Source: Bog-752 sp963799395 (GTDB lineage: Bacteria; Actinomycetota; Thermoleophilia; UBA2241). Taken from it: DNA of 64,000 bases. Position numbers and translations under genes: made by a program. The notes beneath the pieces are model-generated. The model did no database searches and was not told the origin of the DNA. It worked only from the letters and a program-made list of their open reading frames with translations. Positions 52,801 to 62,428 of this stretch are shown one piece after another (the first letter of the stretch is position 1; each line of letters opens with the position of its first letter). The stretch lies in NCBI GenBank assembly GCA_963799395.1, contig CAWCWZ010000012.1:1-64000 (forward strand), in the 5' to 3' direction.

Positions 52801-54056
52801 GATCCAGGTCCTCCTAGTTGCGGACGGGTGGCTCGGTGGGGAAAGAGCCAGACGCGAAACAGGCAGAAGCGCAGCAGCGTGGCCGCGACGCTGGCCGTCA
52901 GGAGCACGGCGAGCTCCAGAGCGCGGCCGGCGTGCGGGTCGCTGCGGTGCAGGACGAGCAGGCTGCCGCTGGTCACGGCGAGGCCGAGGGCGAACACGAT
53001 GAGCCCCTGACCCTGGTGGCGCAGACGTCCCGCCGCGCCGCGCACGCCGAAGGTGAGCCTGCGATTGGCGGCGGTGTTGGCGATCGCCGTCACGAGCAGG
53101 GCCAGTCCGTTGGCGAGCTGGGCCGACAGGACGTCGCGGGCGAGCAGGTAGAGCGTGAGGTAGGCGAGCGTGCTGGCGACCCCGATCAGGCCGAAGCGGA
53201 CGAGCTCACGGGTGAGTGCCGCCGGTCCGGCCGACGCGGCCGCGACGCGGGACCGGCCGCGCTCCGGCGCGGCCGGCAGGGCGAGCCTGCCGCGGGCGAG
53301 TGCCCGGGAGAGCCGGGCGACGCCCTTGAGGTCGGCGAACGCGGTCGCGGCGATCTCTACCCGCGAGTCGGGATCGTCGCGCCAGTCGACCGGCACCTCG
53401 TGGATGCGCAGACCGGAGCGCTCGGCCAGCACGAGCAGCTCGGTGTCGAAGAACCAGCCGGTGTCTTCGACCAGGGGGAGGAGCTCGCGGGCGCGGTCGG
53501 CGCGGATCGCCTTGAAGCCGCACTGGGCGTCCGAGAAGCGGGCTCCGAGCGCGGCGCGCAGCAGCAGGTTGTAGCAGCGCGAGATGATCTCGCGCTTGGC
53601 GCCGCGCACAACGAGCGAGCTGCGCGCGAGACGGGTGCCGATCGAGAGGTCGGAATGTCCCGACACGAGAGGTGCGACCAGGGGCAGCACCGCGGCGAGA
53701 TCGGTGGACAGGTCGACGTCCATGTAGGCGAGCACGCCGGCGTCGCTTTCCTGCCAGACCTCGCGTAGCGCCCGACCCCGACCCTTGCTGTCGATGTGCA
53801 CGGCGCGCACGCCCGGCAGGCTCTCGGCCAGCCCCTGGGCGATCGGCCATGTCTGGTCGTCGCTGGCGTTGTCGGCGATCGTCACGCGGAACGTGAAGGG
53901 CAGGTTCTCGGTGAGGTAGGCCTGCAGCCGCGCGACACTCGGCGCGAGGTCGTCTTGTTCGTTATAGACGGGTACGACGACCTCGAGCTGGGGTGCCGCC
54001 GATGGGCTTGCCGGGCGCTGTGGGACGATCGTCAGGGGCGAGGTCGCTGTAGCCAT
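52797..54056 (-). CDS. Family 2 glycosyltransferase fused to a GtrA-like membrane domain
   Basis: A 419-residue protein. The N-terminal GT-A domain is like dolichyl-phosphate mannose synthases (VVVPVYNEQDDLAPSV, YMDVDLSTDL with the metal-binding DxD, DAQCGFKAIRAD). The C-terminal ~130 residues have four helices of the GtrA type (FGLIGVASTLAYLTLYLLA). It would make a lipid-linked sugar and flip or present it to the following GT39 enzyme. The ATG lacks a ribosome binding site but lies seven bases after TACTCT, suggesting a leaderless transcript. Confidence 0.92.
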   Translation of the reverse strand: MATATSPLTIVPQRPASPSAAPQLEVVVPVYNEQDDLAPSVARLQAYLTENLPFTFRVTIADNASDDQTWPIAQGLAESLPGVRAVHIDSKGRGRALREVWQESDAGVLAYMDVDLSTDLAAVLPLVAPLVSGHSDLSIGTRLARSSLVVRGAKREIISRCYNLLLRAALGARFSDAQCGFKAIRADRARELLPLVEDTGWFFDTELLVLAERSGLRIHEVPVDWRDDPDSRVEIAATAFADLKGVARLSRALARGRLALPAAPERGRSRVAAASAGPAALTRELVRFGLIGVASTLAYLTLYLLARDVLSAQLANGLALLVTAIANTAANRRLTFGVRGAAGRLRHQGQGLIVFALGLAVTSGSLLVLHRSDPHAGRALELAVLLTASVAATLLRFCLFRVWLFPHRATRPQLGGPGS

Positions 54057-54063
54057 GTCAGGC

Positions 54064-54069
54064 AGAGTA
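54064..54069 (-). promoter_or_regulatory. -10 box of a probable leaderless transcript
   Basis: On the minus strand TACTCT is followed by seven bases and then the ATG of the GT2-GtrA gene, fitting transcription start at the A of the start codon. No Shine-Dalgarno sequence intervenes. Confidence 0.45.
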
Positions 54070-54145
54070 ACCGCCGGCCCTTGCCCCGTACTGAGGCTCG
54101 GCTGAGAGGTTTCTGAGGGCCGCGGCCGCGCCGCGGGAACCACTG

Positions 54146-54175
54146 TTGCCGTCGTGCGGCGCGGGCGACTACAAT
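54146..54175 (+). promoter_or_regulatory. Predicted promoter of the second G1-peptidase gene
   Basis: TTGCCG (54146-54151), an 18-base spacer and TACAAT (54170-54175), about 70 bases before the GTG start. Confidence 0.5.
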
Positions 54176-54248
54176 CGTTCCCGCAAGGCAGGCGCGGCGG
54201 GCGCGCACTCGCGAGATCCCGTCGCGGCCACGAGGGGTGGAGGGCCGA

Positions 54249-55739
54249 GTGAGACGCTGGAAGGCGGTGCTGCCCTGGGCGGTGCCGGCGATCGGTCTGG
54301 CGGCCCTGCCGGTCCTGGCCGGTGCGGCTCTTGCCCCGGCGGCCTGCGCCGGGACCTCCAGGGCCGTAGCCCCGACGGCGAGCTCGCCGGCCGGCGCTGT
54401 GACCAAGCCGCGGATCACCATCCCGCCGCTCCGTCAGCCGCAACCGCTGCTGGGCGAGCCGCACTCGATCCTCGGCACTCGCACCCAGTCGCCCAACTGG
54501 TCGGGCTACGACGTGGTGACCGGCGGTCCGTTCACGAGCGTCACCGCGACCTGGCGGCAGCCGCGTGTGCGGGCCAGCTCGTACTTCACCGACGTCGCCT
54601 TCTGGGTAGGGCTCGACGGCGACACGGCGGACCCCGTCGGCGATACTCCCCAGACGGTCGAGCAGATCGGCACCGAGGGCTACAGTCTCCAGGGCGACGT
54701 CTACTACGACGCCTGGTATGAGATGTATCCGGCCGCCCCCGTCTTTCTCACCGGCAAGAAGAACAAGCTGGCCATCCGGGCCGGCGACAGCGTCACGGCC
54801 AGCGTGACCTACGCCCCCGCCGGCGACACGCCGGCGAGCTTCACGCTGTCGCTGGTCAACCATACGACCGGCAAGTCGTTCACCTACACCGAGACGGTCG
54901 ACAAGCTGAGCATCCAACCCGAACGCTCTTCGGTCGAGGTGGTAGCCGAAGCGCCCTCGTTGTCCGACGGGTACATCCTGCCGGTCGCCAACTTCGGCCT
55001 CGTGAGCTTCCGCGGCTGCACCTTCGAAGACGGGCAGCCGATCGGCGCGTTCGACTGGTCGCGCATCGACATGATCTCCGGAGACACCGGCGCCACCGAG
55101 GTCGCCACCTCGCCGCTGATCCCCGACGGCACGGGCTTCAGTGTGACCACCGACCTCACTCGGCCGGTGACGACCGTCTCGGGCGCCGGTGCGGCGTGGC
55201 ACGGCAAGCCCGTCACCTTGCGCTTCCGCGCGACCGACAACCGGGGCGGCACCGGAGTGGCCTACACGCAGTACTCACTCGACGGCGGAGCGACCTGGAC
55301 GAAGGGGACGTCGGTCACGATTCCGGCCCCGGCCGACCACTCCGGCGACGGCGCGACCGCCGTCTGGTACCGCTCGGCCGACAGGGCCGGCAACATCGAA
55401 CGAAAGCGCGCCTGCACGGTGCACATCGACACCCGGCGGCCCACGCCGGTGGCCAAGTGGCCCGCCCGGGCGGTCCGCGGCCATCAGGCGACGTTGCGCT
55501 TCTTCGTGAGCGACCCCCGGCCCGGGAGTCCCACGGCGACCGTGACGCTGCGCTTCCGCGAGGCCGGCGGCGCGCTCGCGAAGAAGGTCGTGCTGCCCGG
55601 CTGCCGGGTCGACACGACCATCACCTACGGCTTCGTCTGTCGCCTGGCGGCAGGGGCGTATCAGGTCGTGGTCTCCGCCACCGACGCCGCCGGCAACCCC
55701 CAGACGGCGGCCGCGACCACCGGTCTGCGCGTCCGCTAG
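54249..55739 (+). CDS. Secreted G1 (eqolisin)-like glutamic peptidase with C-terminal OmpL47-type domain, copy 2
   Basis: A 496-residue paralogue of the protein at 29707, with the same order of motifs: signal peptide, NWSGYDVV, FWVGLDGDTADP, VEQIGTEGYS (Gln139), YDAWYEMYP, EVVAEAPS, then the Ig-like domain (VTTVSGAG, VTLRFRATDN, YSLDGGATWTKG, YRSADRAGN). It has an extra ~10-residue insertion before the Gln motif and a longer N-terminal linker. The GTG at 54249 follows GGAGGG and gives the same N-terminus (RRW) as copy 1. The Ycf48-like gene follows, as in the first module. Confidence 0.82.
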   Translation: MRRWKAVLPWAVPAIGLAALPVLAGAALAPAACAGTSRAVAPTASSPAGAVTKPRITIPPLRQPQPLLGEPHSILGTRTQSPNWSGYDVVTGGPFTSVTATWRQPRVRASSYFTDVAFWVGLDGDTADPVGDTPQTVEQIGTEGYSLQGDVYYDAWYEMYPAAPVFLTGKKNKLAIRAGDSVTASVTYAPAGDTPASFTLSLVNHTTGKSFTYTETVDKLSIQPERSSVEVVAEAPSLSDGYILPVANFGLVSFRGCTFEDGQPIGAFDWSRIDMISGDTGATEVATSPLIPDGTGFSVTTDLTRPVTTVSGAGAAWHGKPVTLRFRATDNRGGTGVAYTQYSLDGGATWTKGTSVTIPAPADHSGDGATAVWYRSADRAGNIERKRACTVHIDTRRPTPVAKWPARAVRGHQATLRFFVSDPRPGSPTATVTLRFREAGGALAKKVVLPGCRVDTTITYGFVCRLAAGAYQVVVSATDAAGNPQTAAATTGLRVR

Positions 55740-55843
55740 GCCCTGCCGCCTGCCGCCGGGCGCGGGCGGCGATGCTGTTCGAGCCTTTACAGACGTCGTA
55801 TGCTGATCACCGTCATGGTGTGAGAAGGCTTGGGGGGTCGGAA

Positions 55844-58629
55844 ATGAGGCGCTGCCGGTTCGTGCTCTGTCTTGCGCTTGTGTTGGCGGCCTCGTCGGCC
55901 GCCGTGGCCTCACCGGCCCAAGCGCTCGTCCCCGACGGCGCCGACGGCTGGTTCTGGCAGATGCCGCAGCCCGCATCCAACCTGAACGATGTCACCTTCG
56001 CCGCGGCGGCCGACGTGTTCGCCGTCGGTGACGACGGCATCGTGCTGCACAGCACCGACTCGGGCGCCACCTGGGCCGCCCAGCCGACGGGCACCAACGC
56101 CGACCTCCAGTCGGTGAGCTTCACCTCCGCCGAGGACGGCTGGGCCTGCGGCCTGCAGTCGACGGCGGCAGCGCCCGGCGTGATCCTCGCCACGACCGAC
56201 GGCGGCACCTGGGTCGACAAGACGCCGAGCGGTCTCACCGAGAAGCTGAGCGACGCGAGCTTCGTCGATGCCGCCCACGGCTGGATCGGCACGCGCGACG
56301 GCCACGTTCTGAAGACCACCGACGCCGGCGACACCTGGCAGACCCTGAAGGTCGCAGCCACCTACAAGGGTTTCGTCACCGTGGCCTTCGTCGACGCCAC
56401 CCACGGCTGGGCGGGTGGTACCAAGGGCCGCATCTGGCGGACGGCGAACGGCGGCGCGACCTGGACGGCCCAATCGAGTGGTCTGACCGCCGGCATGCAG
56501 GTCTCTCAGCTCGACTTCGCCGACCGCGCGCACGGCTGGGCTCTCGCCGAGTCGCAGAGCAGCGGTGTCTCGGCGGTCCTCTTCACGAGCGACGGTGGCC
56601 GGCGCTGGGCCCGGGCGGCGCGAGCCGACGCGGCCGCGACCGGCCTCCACGCCGATGGCGCGTCGGGCGTCTGGCTTGTTTCGACTGAGTACGGTGGCTA
56701 CGCGCCCGGTGCCGCAAACCCCTTCTCCCTGGTCCCGCAGTACGGCGACATCGAAGGGATCGTCCTGCAGCACACGAGCGACGGCGGCGCTCACTGGCAG
56801 ACCACGTCGCTCGGCTCGCCGTCCGACGTCGGCGCCGTGGCGAGCGCCGGCGACGCCGTCTGCGCGGTCGGCGAGGGAATCCTGGTCTCGGCCGACGGCG
56901 GCGCGACCTGGCAGTCCGCGACCTCGGGCCAGCAGTACATGTTCGTGGGCGCCGACGCCCTGTCGGCGACCGACATCTGGGCGGTCGATGAGGATGGCGC
57001 CCTGCTGCACAGCACCGACGGCGGGCGCTGGGTCGAACAGACCGACCCTGCCACCCCCGTGCGGCGCTGGGCGAACGAGCTCACAGGGGTGAGCTTCGCC
57101 GACCCGGCCGACGGCTGGGTGGTCGGCAACGATATCGGCATCGGCGGCGGCGGCGTTATCCTCCACACGAGCGATGGCGGCGCCTCCTGGGCGCCCCAGA
57201 CCTCGAATCTGGCCGGAGGCCTTACGGGCGTGCAGTTCGTCGATGCCGCCGACGGCTGGGCGATCAGCAACAACCCCTACAGTGGCGCCTCGGGCTCGCC
57301 AGACGCGATCGAAGACTCAACGAACGGCGGCGCGACCTGGCATCCCGACTACGTGGCCAACGACGCGGCGCTGAACGCGCTCGATTTTGCGAGCGACACG
57401 ACCGGCTGGGTCGCGGGCTCCTATCAGCCTTCGCAGTCGAGCCCGCCGACGCCGGCGATCTTCGCGACCACCGACCGCGGCATCACCTGGACGCCGGAGA
57501 GCCTGCCTGCCGTGCCCGGCGACGTGGCCGAAGTGACGGCCCTGCAATTCAGCGATGCCCTCAATGGCTGGGCGTCCGGCTTTGGCCTCGACCTCACCTC
57601 AGAGAGCGATCAAGAGACCTACTTGCTGCTGCACACGACCGACGGCGGCAGCAACTGGGCCCTGGCCCCCAGCCCTGCCGAAGGTCAGGTCTGGTCGATC
57701 TGCTTCAGCGACCCCGCCCACGGCTGGCTCGGCGACGAGGACGGCGTCCTGGCGACGACCGACGGCGGGGCGACCTGGCAGCGTGTGGCCGGCGGCTCGG
57801 CGCCGCAGCGATAGCGGCCGTCGATCCGCAGCATGTGTGGGCGTTCGGCGAAGGGTCCCTGGTCTCGACGGTCGACGTGGGCGGCGACACGGCGACTCCC
57901 CTGACCCTCGTCGATCACTTCGACTCCGCCTGGCATCGCAAGCCCGTGACGATCCATCTGAGTGCGAGCGACGTGGGCGGCTCCGGCGTGAGCGCCACGC
58001 AGTACGATCTCGACGGGGGCGGCTGGACGGACGGCACGAACGTCCTCGTTGACGCGCCGGCCGGCGGCGGCCACGACGGTCTGCACACGATCCTCTATCG
58101 CTCGACCGACGGAGCCGGCAACGAGGAGCAGACCGAGAGCCTCACCGTCGGGATCGACACGGTGGGCCCGACCTGTTCGGCGCCGCGCCAGAGCGCGGTC
58201 GACACGGGCAAGTTCGGCATCCTGCGCTTCAAGGCGAGTGACGCCACCAGCGGCGTCGCGAGGGCGACGATCACCATCGTCAAGGGGCATGGCCGGGTGG
58301 TGCGCAGGTTCGTCGAGCGCCCGGGCGACTGGGGGCAGGAACCGGCGCCGTCCTACTACTGGCTGCGCTTCAAATGCAATCTCGGGCCAGGGAAGTACCA
58401 CGTTGTCGTGCACGCCACCGACGCCGCCGGCAACGCCCAGGTGAGGATAGGCCGCAGCGTCCTGCGCGTGGTGCGCTCCGGCGCTCCCGCGGCGAAGGCG
58501 CCACGGTGGCCAGCCGGCCTGCCCATGCAGGGGCAGGGTTTCGCTGGCCGCCGGGGCCAGGTTTTGAACCCGGGCGAGCGCGCTCTCCGGGAGCTGCTGC
58601 AGGCGGCGTCGGCGAGGCGCTCGCGCTAG
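55844..58629 (+). CDS. Secreted Ycf48/BNR-repeat protein with C-terminal OmpL47-type domain, copy 2, frame-disrupted
   Basis: A paralogue of the protein at 31155, about 928 residues when corrected. The signal peptide is FVLCLALVLAASSAAVA, followed at once by ALVPDGADGWFWQMPQP, nearly identical to copy 1. Repeats with TTDGGxTW and DGWAxG continue to about residue 650. Near 57800 the frame ends early (GGSAPQR then TAG). Adding one base restores AAIAAVDPQHVWAFGEG and the Ig-like C-terminal region (VTIHLSASDVGGSGV). The parallel with copy 1 shows that the break is not a domain boundary. The ATG follows GGGGGG. Confidence 0.82.
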
Positions 58630-58771
58630 AGCGCCGGGCGGGGGAGAGCCTCGACCTCGCGAGCGCCGGTTGGGGCGCCGCCGCCCCGCGGGCGGCGGCG
58701 CCTGAGGCGCGCCCACCGCTGGGCGGCCGCGTGACGGGGAAGAACCCACGCGTGACCGGCTGGCCCCCAAG

Positions 58772-59530
58772 ATGATCGGCGTGGCGCACGTCATCGTGCT
58801 CGTGGCCCTGCACGGCGCCCTGCGCGACGTCGCCGACGAGGTCGGCCGGCACGGCTACGTCATCCTCTTCGTGCTGATCGCCGCCGAGAGCTTCGCCTTT
58901 CCGCTGCCCGGCGAGGTGAGCCTGCTGGTGGGCGCCTACGAGGCCCAGCGGGGCGTCTTCAGCCTGCCCTGGGTGATCGTGGTGGGAGTCGCGGCGGCGA
59001 TCACGGGCGACAACCTCGCCTACCTCGTGGGGCGCACGGCCGGGCGCCCGGTGGTCGAGCGCCTGCTGCGCCTTCTGCGCGTGCCGCGCGGTTACCTGGA
59101 CCGCATGGACGCGTACTACCGGCGCCACGTCGGCTGGACGGTGGCGATCGCCCGCCAGGTCTCGCCGGTGCGGGGGCTCGCCGCCTTCTCGGCGGGCGGT
59201 TCCCGGGTAGCCTGGCGGCGCTTCTTTGCCTTCAACGCCGCGGCCTGCCTTGTGTGGGCCACAGTCGTGACCCTGCTCGCCGCCGTGTTCGTGCGCCACC
59301 TCGACGTGCTGGCCGACGACTTGAGCCTGGCCGGCCTCATCCTGTTGGCGGTCGCCCTGGTCGTCGGCGCCGTGATCCTCTGGCGTCGCGTGCGCCACAG
59401 GGTCGAGCGCGAGGCGGACGGCCCGGGTGGGGATGCCGGTCCCGGCGAGGCGGACGGCTCGGCTGAGAACGTCGATCCTCAAGAGGCGGACGGCTCGCGT
59501 CAGGGCGACCACGGCCGCGGGAGCGGCTAG
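58772..59530 (+). CDS. DedA-family (SNARE-associated/VTT domain) membrane protein
   Basis: A 252-residue polytopic protein. Family features are ESFAFPLPGEVSLLVGAYEA, GDNLAYLVGRTAGR and RQVSPVRGLAAFSAGGSRVAWRRF, which correspond to the E/D, G-x-Y-x-G-R and R-x2-P-x-R-x3-x-x-A-G motifs linked to undecaprenyl-phosphate or phospholipid translocation. The hydrophilic C-terminus repeats EADG three times. The start lacks a clear ribosome binding site. Confidence 0.9.
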   Translation: MIGVAHVIVLVALHGALRDVADEVGRHGYVILFVLIAAESFAFPLPGEVSLLVGAYEAQRGVFSLPWVIVVGVAAAITGDNLAYLVGRTAGRPVVERLLRLLRVPRGYLDRMDAYYRRHVGWTVAIARQVSPVRGLAAFSAGGSRVAWRRFFAFNAAACLVWATVVTLLAAVFVRHLDVLADDLSLAGLILLAVALVVGAVILWRRVRHRVEREADGPGGDAGPGEADGSAENVDPQEADGSRQGDHGRGSG

Positions 59531-59545
59531 AGGGAGCCCGTCCGG

Positions 59546-59587
59546 GCGATCGGCGGTGCGCCGCGGATGCGGCGCACCGCCGATCGC
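59546..59587. terminator. Bidirectional hairpin between DedA and glutaredoxin genes
   Basis: Perfect 19-bp inverted repeat (59546-59564 with 59569-59587), loop GGAT, placed between two convergent stops. Confidence 0.8.
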
Positions 59588-59590
59588 CGC

Positions 59591-59851
59591 TCAGCCGGCT
59601 TTGAGCAGCCGCTCGTAGTCGTCGGGGCTGTAGCCGGGCACGACGTGCCCGCCGATCTTGACAAAGGGGAATCCGCGAGCGCCGTGCCCGCGCATCTCCG
59701 CCGAGATCTTCGCCTGCAGGTCGGGGCCGGCCATGTCGTACTCGATGACGAACGGGCTGATGCCGCGCGCCCGGAAGAAGGCCTTGGCCTTGGCGCTCCA
59801 GCCGCAGGTAGTGAGCGAGTAGATGGTGACTGTCGGAGCGGTCGCCGTCAT
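59591..59851 (-). CDS. Glutaredoxin-family protein
   Basis: An 86-residue thioredoxin-fold protein. VTIYSLTTCGWSAKAKAFF has a single active-site Cys (CGWS, the monothiol form), with GFPFVKIGGHVVPGYSPDDYERLL matching the cis-Pro and GSH-binding segment of glutaredoxins. The ATG follows GGAGG. It would act as a thiol reductase or cluster carrier in the cytoplasm. Confidence 0.88.
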   Translation of the reverse strand: MTATAPTVTIYSLTTCGWSAKAKAFFRARGISPFVIEYDMAGPDLQAKISAEMRGHGARGFPFVKIGGHVVPGYSPDDYERLLKAG

Positions 59852-59933
59852 GTGCCTCCGGTCTTTCGCGTTGCCGCCGTCACGATCAGGTATACCCGGT
59901 GGGCGGGGCGTGGCGCGCGGCCGGCGAAGGGCA

Positions 59934-59939
59934 TAGAGT
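59934..59939 (+). promoter_or_regulatory. Possible -10 box before the GAF-GGDEF gene
   Basis: TAGAGT lies four bases before ATG 59944, too close for that codon to be translated from a transcript starting normally downstream. This favours ATG 59974 as the true start. Confidence 0.3.
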
Positions 59940-59973
59940 AAAAATGGAAGGACCAGCGGTCCAGGGGGGAGGA

Positions 59974-61128
59974 ATGGCGGTCGGGGAACGCTTTGCCGTG
60001 ACGGCCGAGATCGTCTCGGCCATCACCTCGAGTCTCGTACTCGACGAGGTGCTCGCCAGCGTCGCCCGCAGGACGGCCGAGGCCCTCGACCTCTGGGAAT
60101 GCGACATCTACGACTACGATGCGGGCGAGAACCGCACGACGGGCCTCGCTCTGTGGGCGCGCGAGCCGCATCCCGCCGACGGCGACTGGGTGGGTTCGAG
60201 CGCGGGCCTCGATGAACAGCCGTCGTTCGAGCGCGTGCTCCACGCGCGACACATGATCGAGAACCGCATCGACGACCCCGCGCTGCCCGACGGCGACCGC
60301 GCCCGCATGCGGTTCTGGGGCGAGAAGAGCTGCCTGCTCGTGCCCCTGGTCTTCAAGGACGAGGTCATGGGCTGTCTCGAGCTGGTCGAGAAGCGCTCCG
60401 TGCGGCGCTTCAGCGACGAGGAGCGCGAGCTCGCGACTACGCTGGCCGCCCTGGCGGCGGTGGCCATCCAGAACGCGCGCCTCTACGGTGACGTCCAGCA
60501 CCTGGCCATCACCGACGGCCTCACCGGCCTCTACAACCACCGCTACTTCTACGACCGCCTGGCCCAGGACGTGGCCCGCGCCCACCGCTACGAGCTGCCG
60601 CTCTCGCTGCTGATGATCGACATCGACGACTTCAAGAACTTCAACGACCGGTTCGGCCACCGCGCCGGAGACGCCCTGTTGCGCGAGCTCGCGGAGGTGC
60701 TCGAGTCGCAGACGAGGCAGCAGGTCGACCTGGTCGCTCGCTACGGCGGCGAGGAGTTCGCGATCATCCTGCCGAGCACCGGCATGGCGGGGGCGGCTCA
60801 GGCCGGGGAGCGCCTGCGCGGCGCGCTCGCGGGGAGCGGTCTCGATCGAAGCCGCGCACCGGTGCTTGCCGGCGCCGGCCGCGACGACCCTGCCGTGGTG
60901 AGCGCCGATGGTGGCGCGGCCCACGCGGTCGGCGAGCGCATCCGCACCAGCATCGAGGGGCAGACGTTCGGCACCGACCAGGCGCCCCCGGTGATCACCG
61001 TGAGCATCGGCGTCGCCAGCCTGCCCGAACACGCCACGACCGTCGATGGCCTCGTCGACCAGGCCGACGCCGCCCTCTACCGGGCCAAGCGCCTCGGCAA
61101 GAACCGCGTCGAGGTCAGCGAGCACTAG
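59974..61128 (+). CDS. GAF-GGDEF diguanylate cyclase
   Basis: A 384-residue cytoplasmic enzyme. A GAF sensor domain (about residues 5-165) precedes a GGDEF domain with ITDGLTGLYNHRYF, IDIDDFKNFNDRFGH and the intact active site GGEEF (residues 258-262). The inhibitory I-site RxxD is absent: QxxD stands at its place. Between residues ~280 and 325 there is an insertion with a duplicated GERLR/GERIR helix, unlike the usual compact fold. ATG 59974 is used because a GGGGGGAGGA precedes it. Product: cyclic di-GMP. Confidence 0.9.
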   Translation: MAVGERFAVTAEIVSAITSSLVLDEVLASVARRTAEALDLWECDIYDYDAGENRTTGLALWAREPHPADGDWVGSSAGLDEQPSFERVLHARHMIENRIDDPALPDGDRARMRFWGEKSCLLVPLVFKDEVMGCLELVEKRSVRRFSDEERELATTLAALAAVAIQNARLYGDVQHLAITDGLTGLYNHRYFYDRLAQDVARAHRYELPLSLLMIDIDDFKNFNDRFGHRAGDALLRELAEVLESQTRQQVDLVARYGGEEFAIILPSTGMAGAAQAGERLRGALAGSGLDRSRAPVLAGAGRDDPAVVSADGGAAHAVGERIRTSIEGQTFGTDQAPPVITVSIGVASLPEHATTVDGLVDQADAALYRAKRLGKNRVEVSEH

Positions 61129-61298
61129 CGCCGGCGCCGGTCGGGTCGCAGCCGCCGGACCGCGCGCGGCCGCGGCCGTCGCCCCGCGCGGTGGACGCCA
61201 AATTCAAGCCTGACGAGTCTCTGGTCGACCTTATGAGAGAGCGAAGGCCGCGGGCGCGCGCTCCCTTTCTGGTGCAGGGAACCTCGACAAGGTAGGCC

Positions 61299-62404
61299 AT
61301 GAGACGCTGGATAGCGCCGACCCTTGTGAGCTGCGCGGCGGCAGCGGCCGCCGTCCGGCTCTTGCTGCCGTCCGCCCTCCCCGGATTCGCCGGCCGGCTC
61401 GTCGTGCTCGTACTGCTGGCCGCCGCCCTCGTGGCCGCCTGGGTCGCTTGGCTTGGCGCCGGCGCCCGGCAGGCCCCGACCAACCGTGACGGGGCGGACT
61501 ACGAGCGGCGCTATCGTGCCCTCTTCGAAGCGTGCGGCGACGCGATCTGCGCCTACGAGCTGTCCGACGACGGCGGTCCGGGCCTCGTCGTCGAGGTCAA
61601 CGAGACGGCCTGCATGGCGCTGGGGTATCCGCGCGCCGCATTGCTGGCCATGGACTGGAGCGATCTCTACGCCCCCGAGGTGCGCCACGCCGTCCAGGGG
61701 CGGATGCGGTCGCTGCGACAGGCCGCGAGCCTCGTCTTCGAGAGCACGTACGTGACGAGCGACGGCCATCGGCTGCCGGTCCAGGTGTCGCTGCGCCGGG
61801 TGGACGAAGCCGGTCGTCGCCTCTGTCTCGCCGTCGCCCGCGAGATCTCGGCCCACCGCGAGCTCGCCGAGGTGTCACGCGGCAGGGCTCACACGCGACG
61901 AGCTCACCGGCCTTCTGAGCCGGCGCGGCTTCTTCGCTTCGGTTGGCGAGACGCGCCAGCGCGCGCGCCGGTTGGGCGCCCAGGTGCTCGTGCTGCACGC
62001 CGAGCTTGCGGGACTGGACGACGTGAACGACCGGCGCGGTCACGCCGCCGGCGACGCTCTCGTCGTGGCGGTCGCCGACGTGCTGCGCCTCACGTTTCGC
62101 GACGCCGACGTCGTGGCCCGCCTCGGCAACGACGAGTTCGTCGCCCTGGCAGTGCTCGGGCGCAGCGACCGCGAGCGGGTCGACTGGCGCGCCATCGTGG
62201 CGCGCTTTGACGAGGCTGTGGCCGACAAGCGCGCCGAGCTTGCCGGCGAGTTCGTCTTCTCGTTGCCGTACGGCAGCCGGGTGGCCGACTCGGGGGGAGC
62301 TCGACCAGATCGACGCCCTGCTCGCCCGCACTCGGGGACGCACGCCCCTGTCGGGCGCCTGGACCGCCGGCCGCCGGGCGGAAAGGATCAAGCTCGAGGG
62401 CTGA
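61299..62404 (+). CDS. Membrane PAS-GGDEF-like protein with degenerate active site, twice frame-disrupted
   Basis: A protein of about 367 residues after correction. Two N-terminal transmembrane helices precede a PAS domain (ERRYRALFEACGDAICAYEL). A GGDEF-type domain begins DELTGLLSRRGFF and continues through AELAGLDDVNDRRGHAAGD to RLGNDEFVAL, where GNDEF replaces GGDEF. One extra base near 61888 (a GGG run) and one near 62297 (a six-G run) break the frame; each segment is clean. The ATG follows AAGG. It may be an enzymatically weak or receptor-type GGDEF protein. It follows the intact cyclase by 170 bases. Confidence 0.8.
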
Positions 62405-62428
62405 GGCGGTTCCGCCGAGGACGGCCTC

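Noticed and set aside
57815..57834. Separate gene for the C-terminal domain of the second Ycf48-like protein
   Set aside because: Alignment to the intact paralogue at 31155 shows one continuous protein; the break is mid-sequence and resolved by one base.
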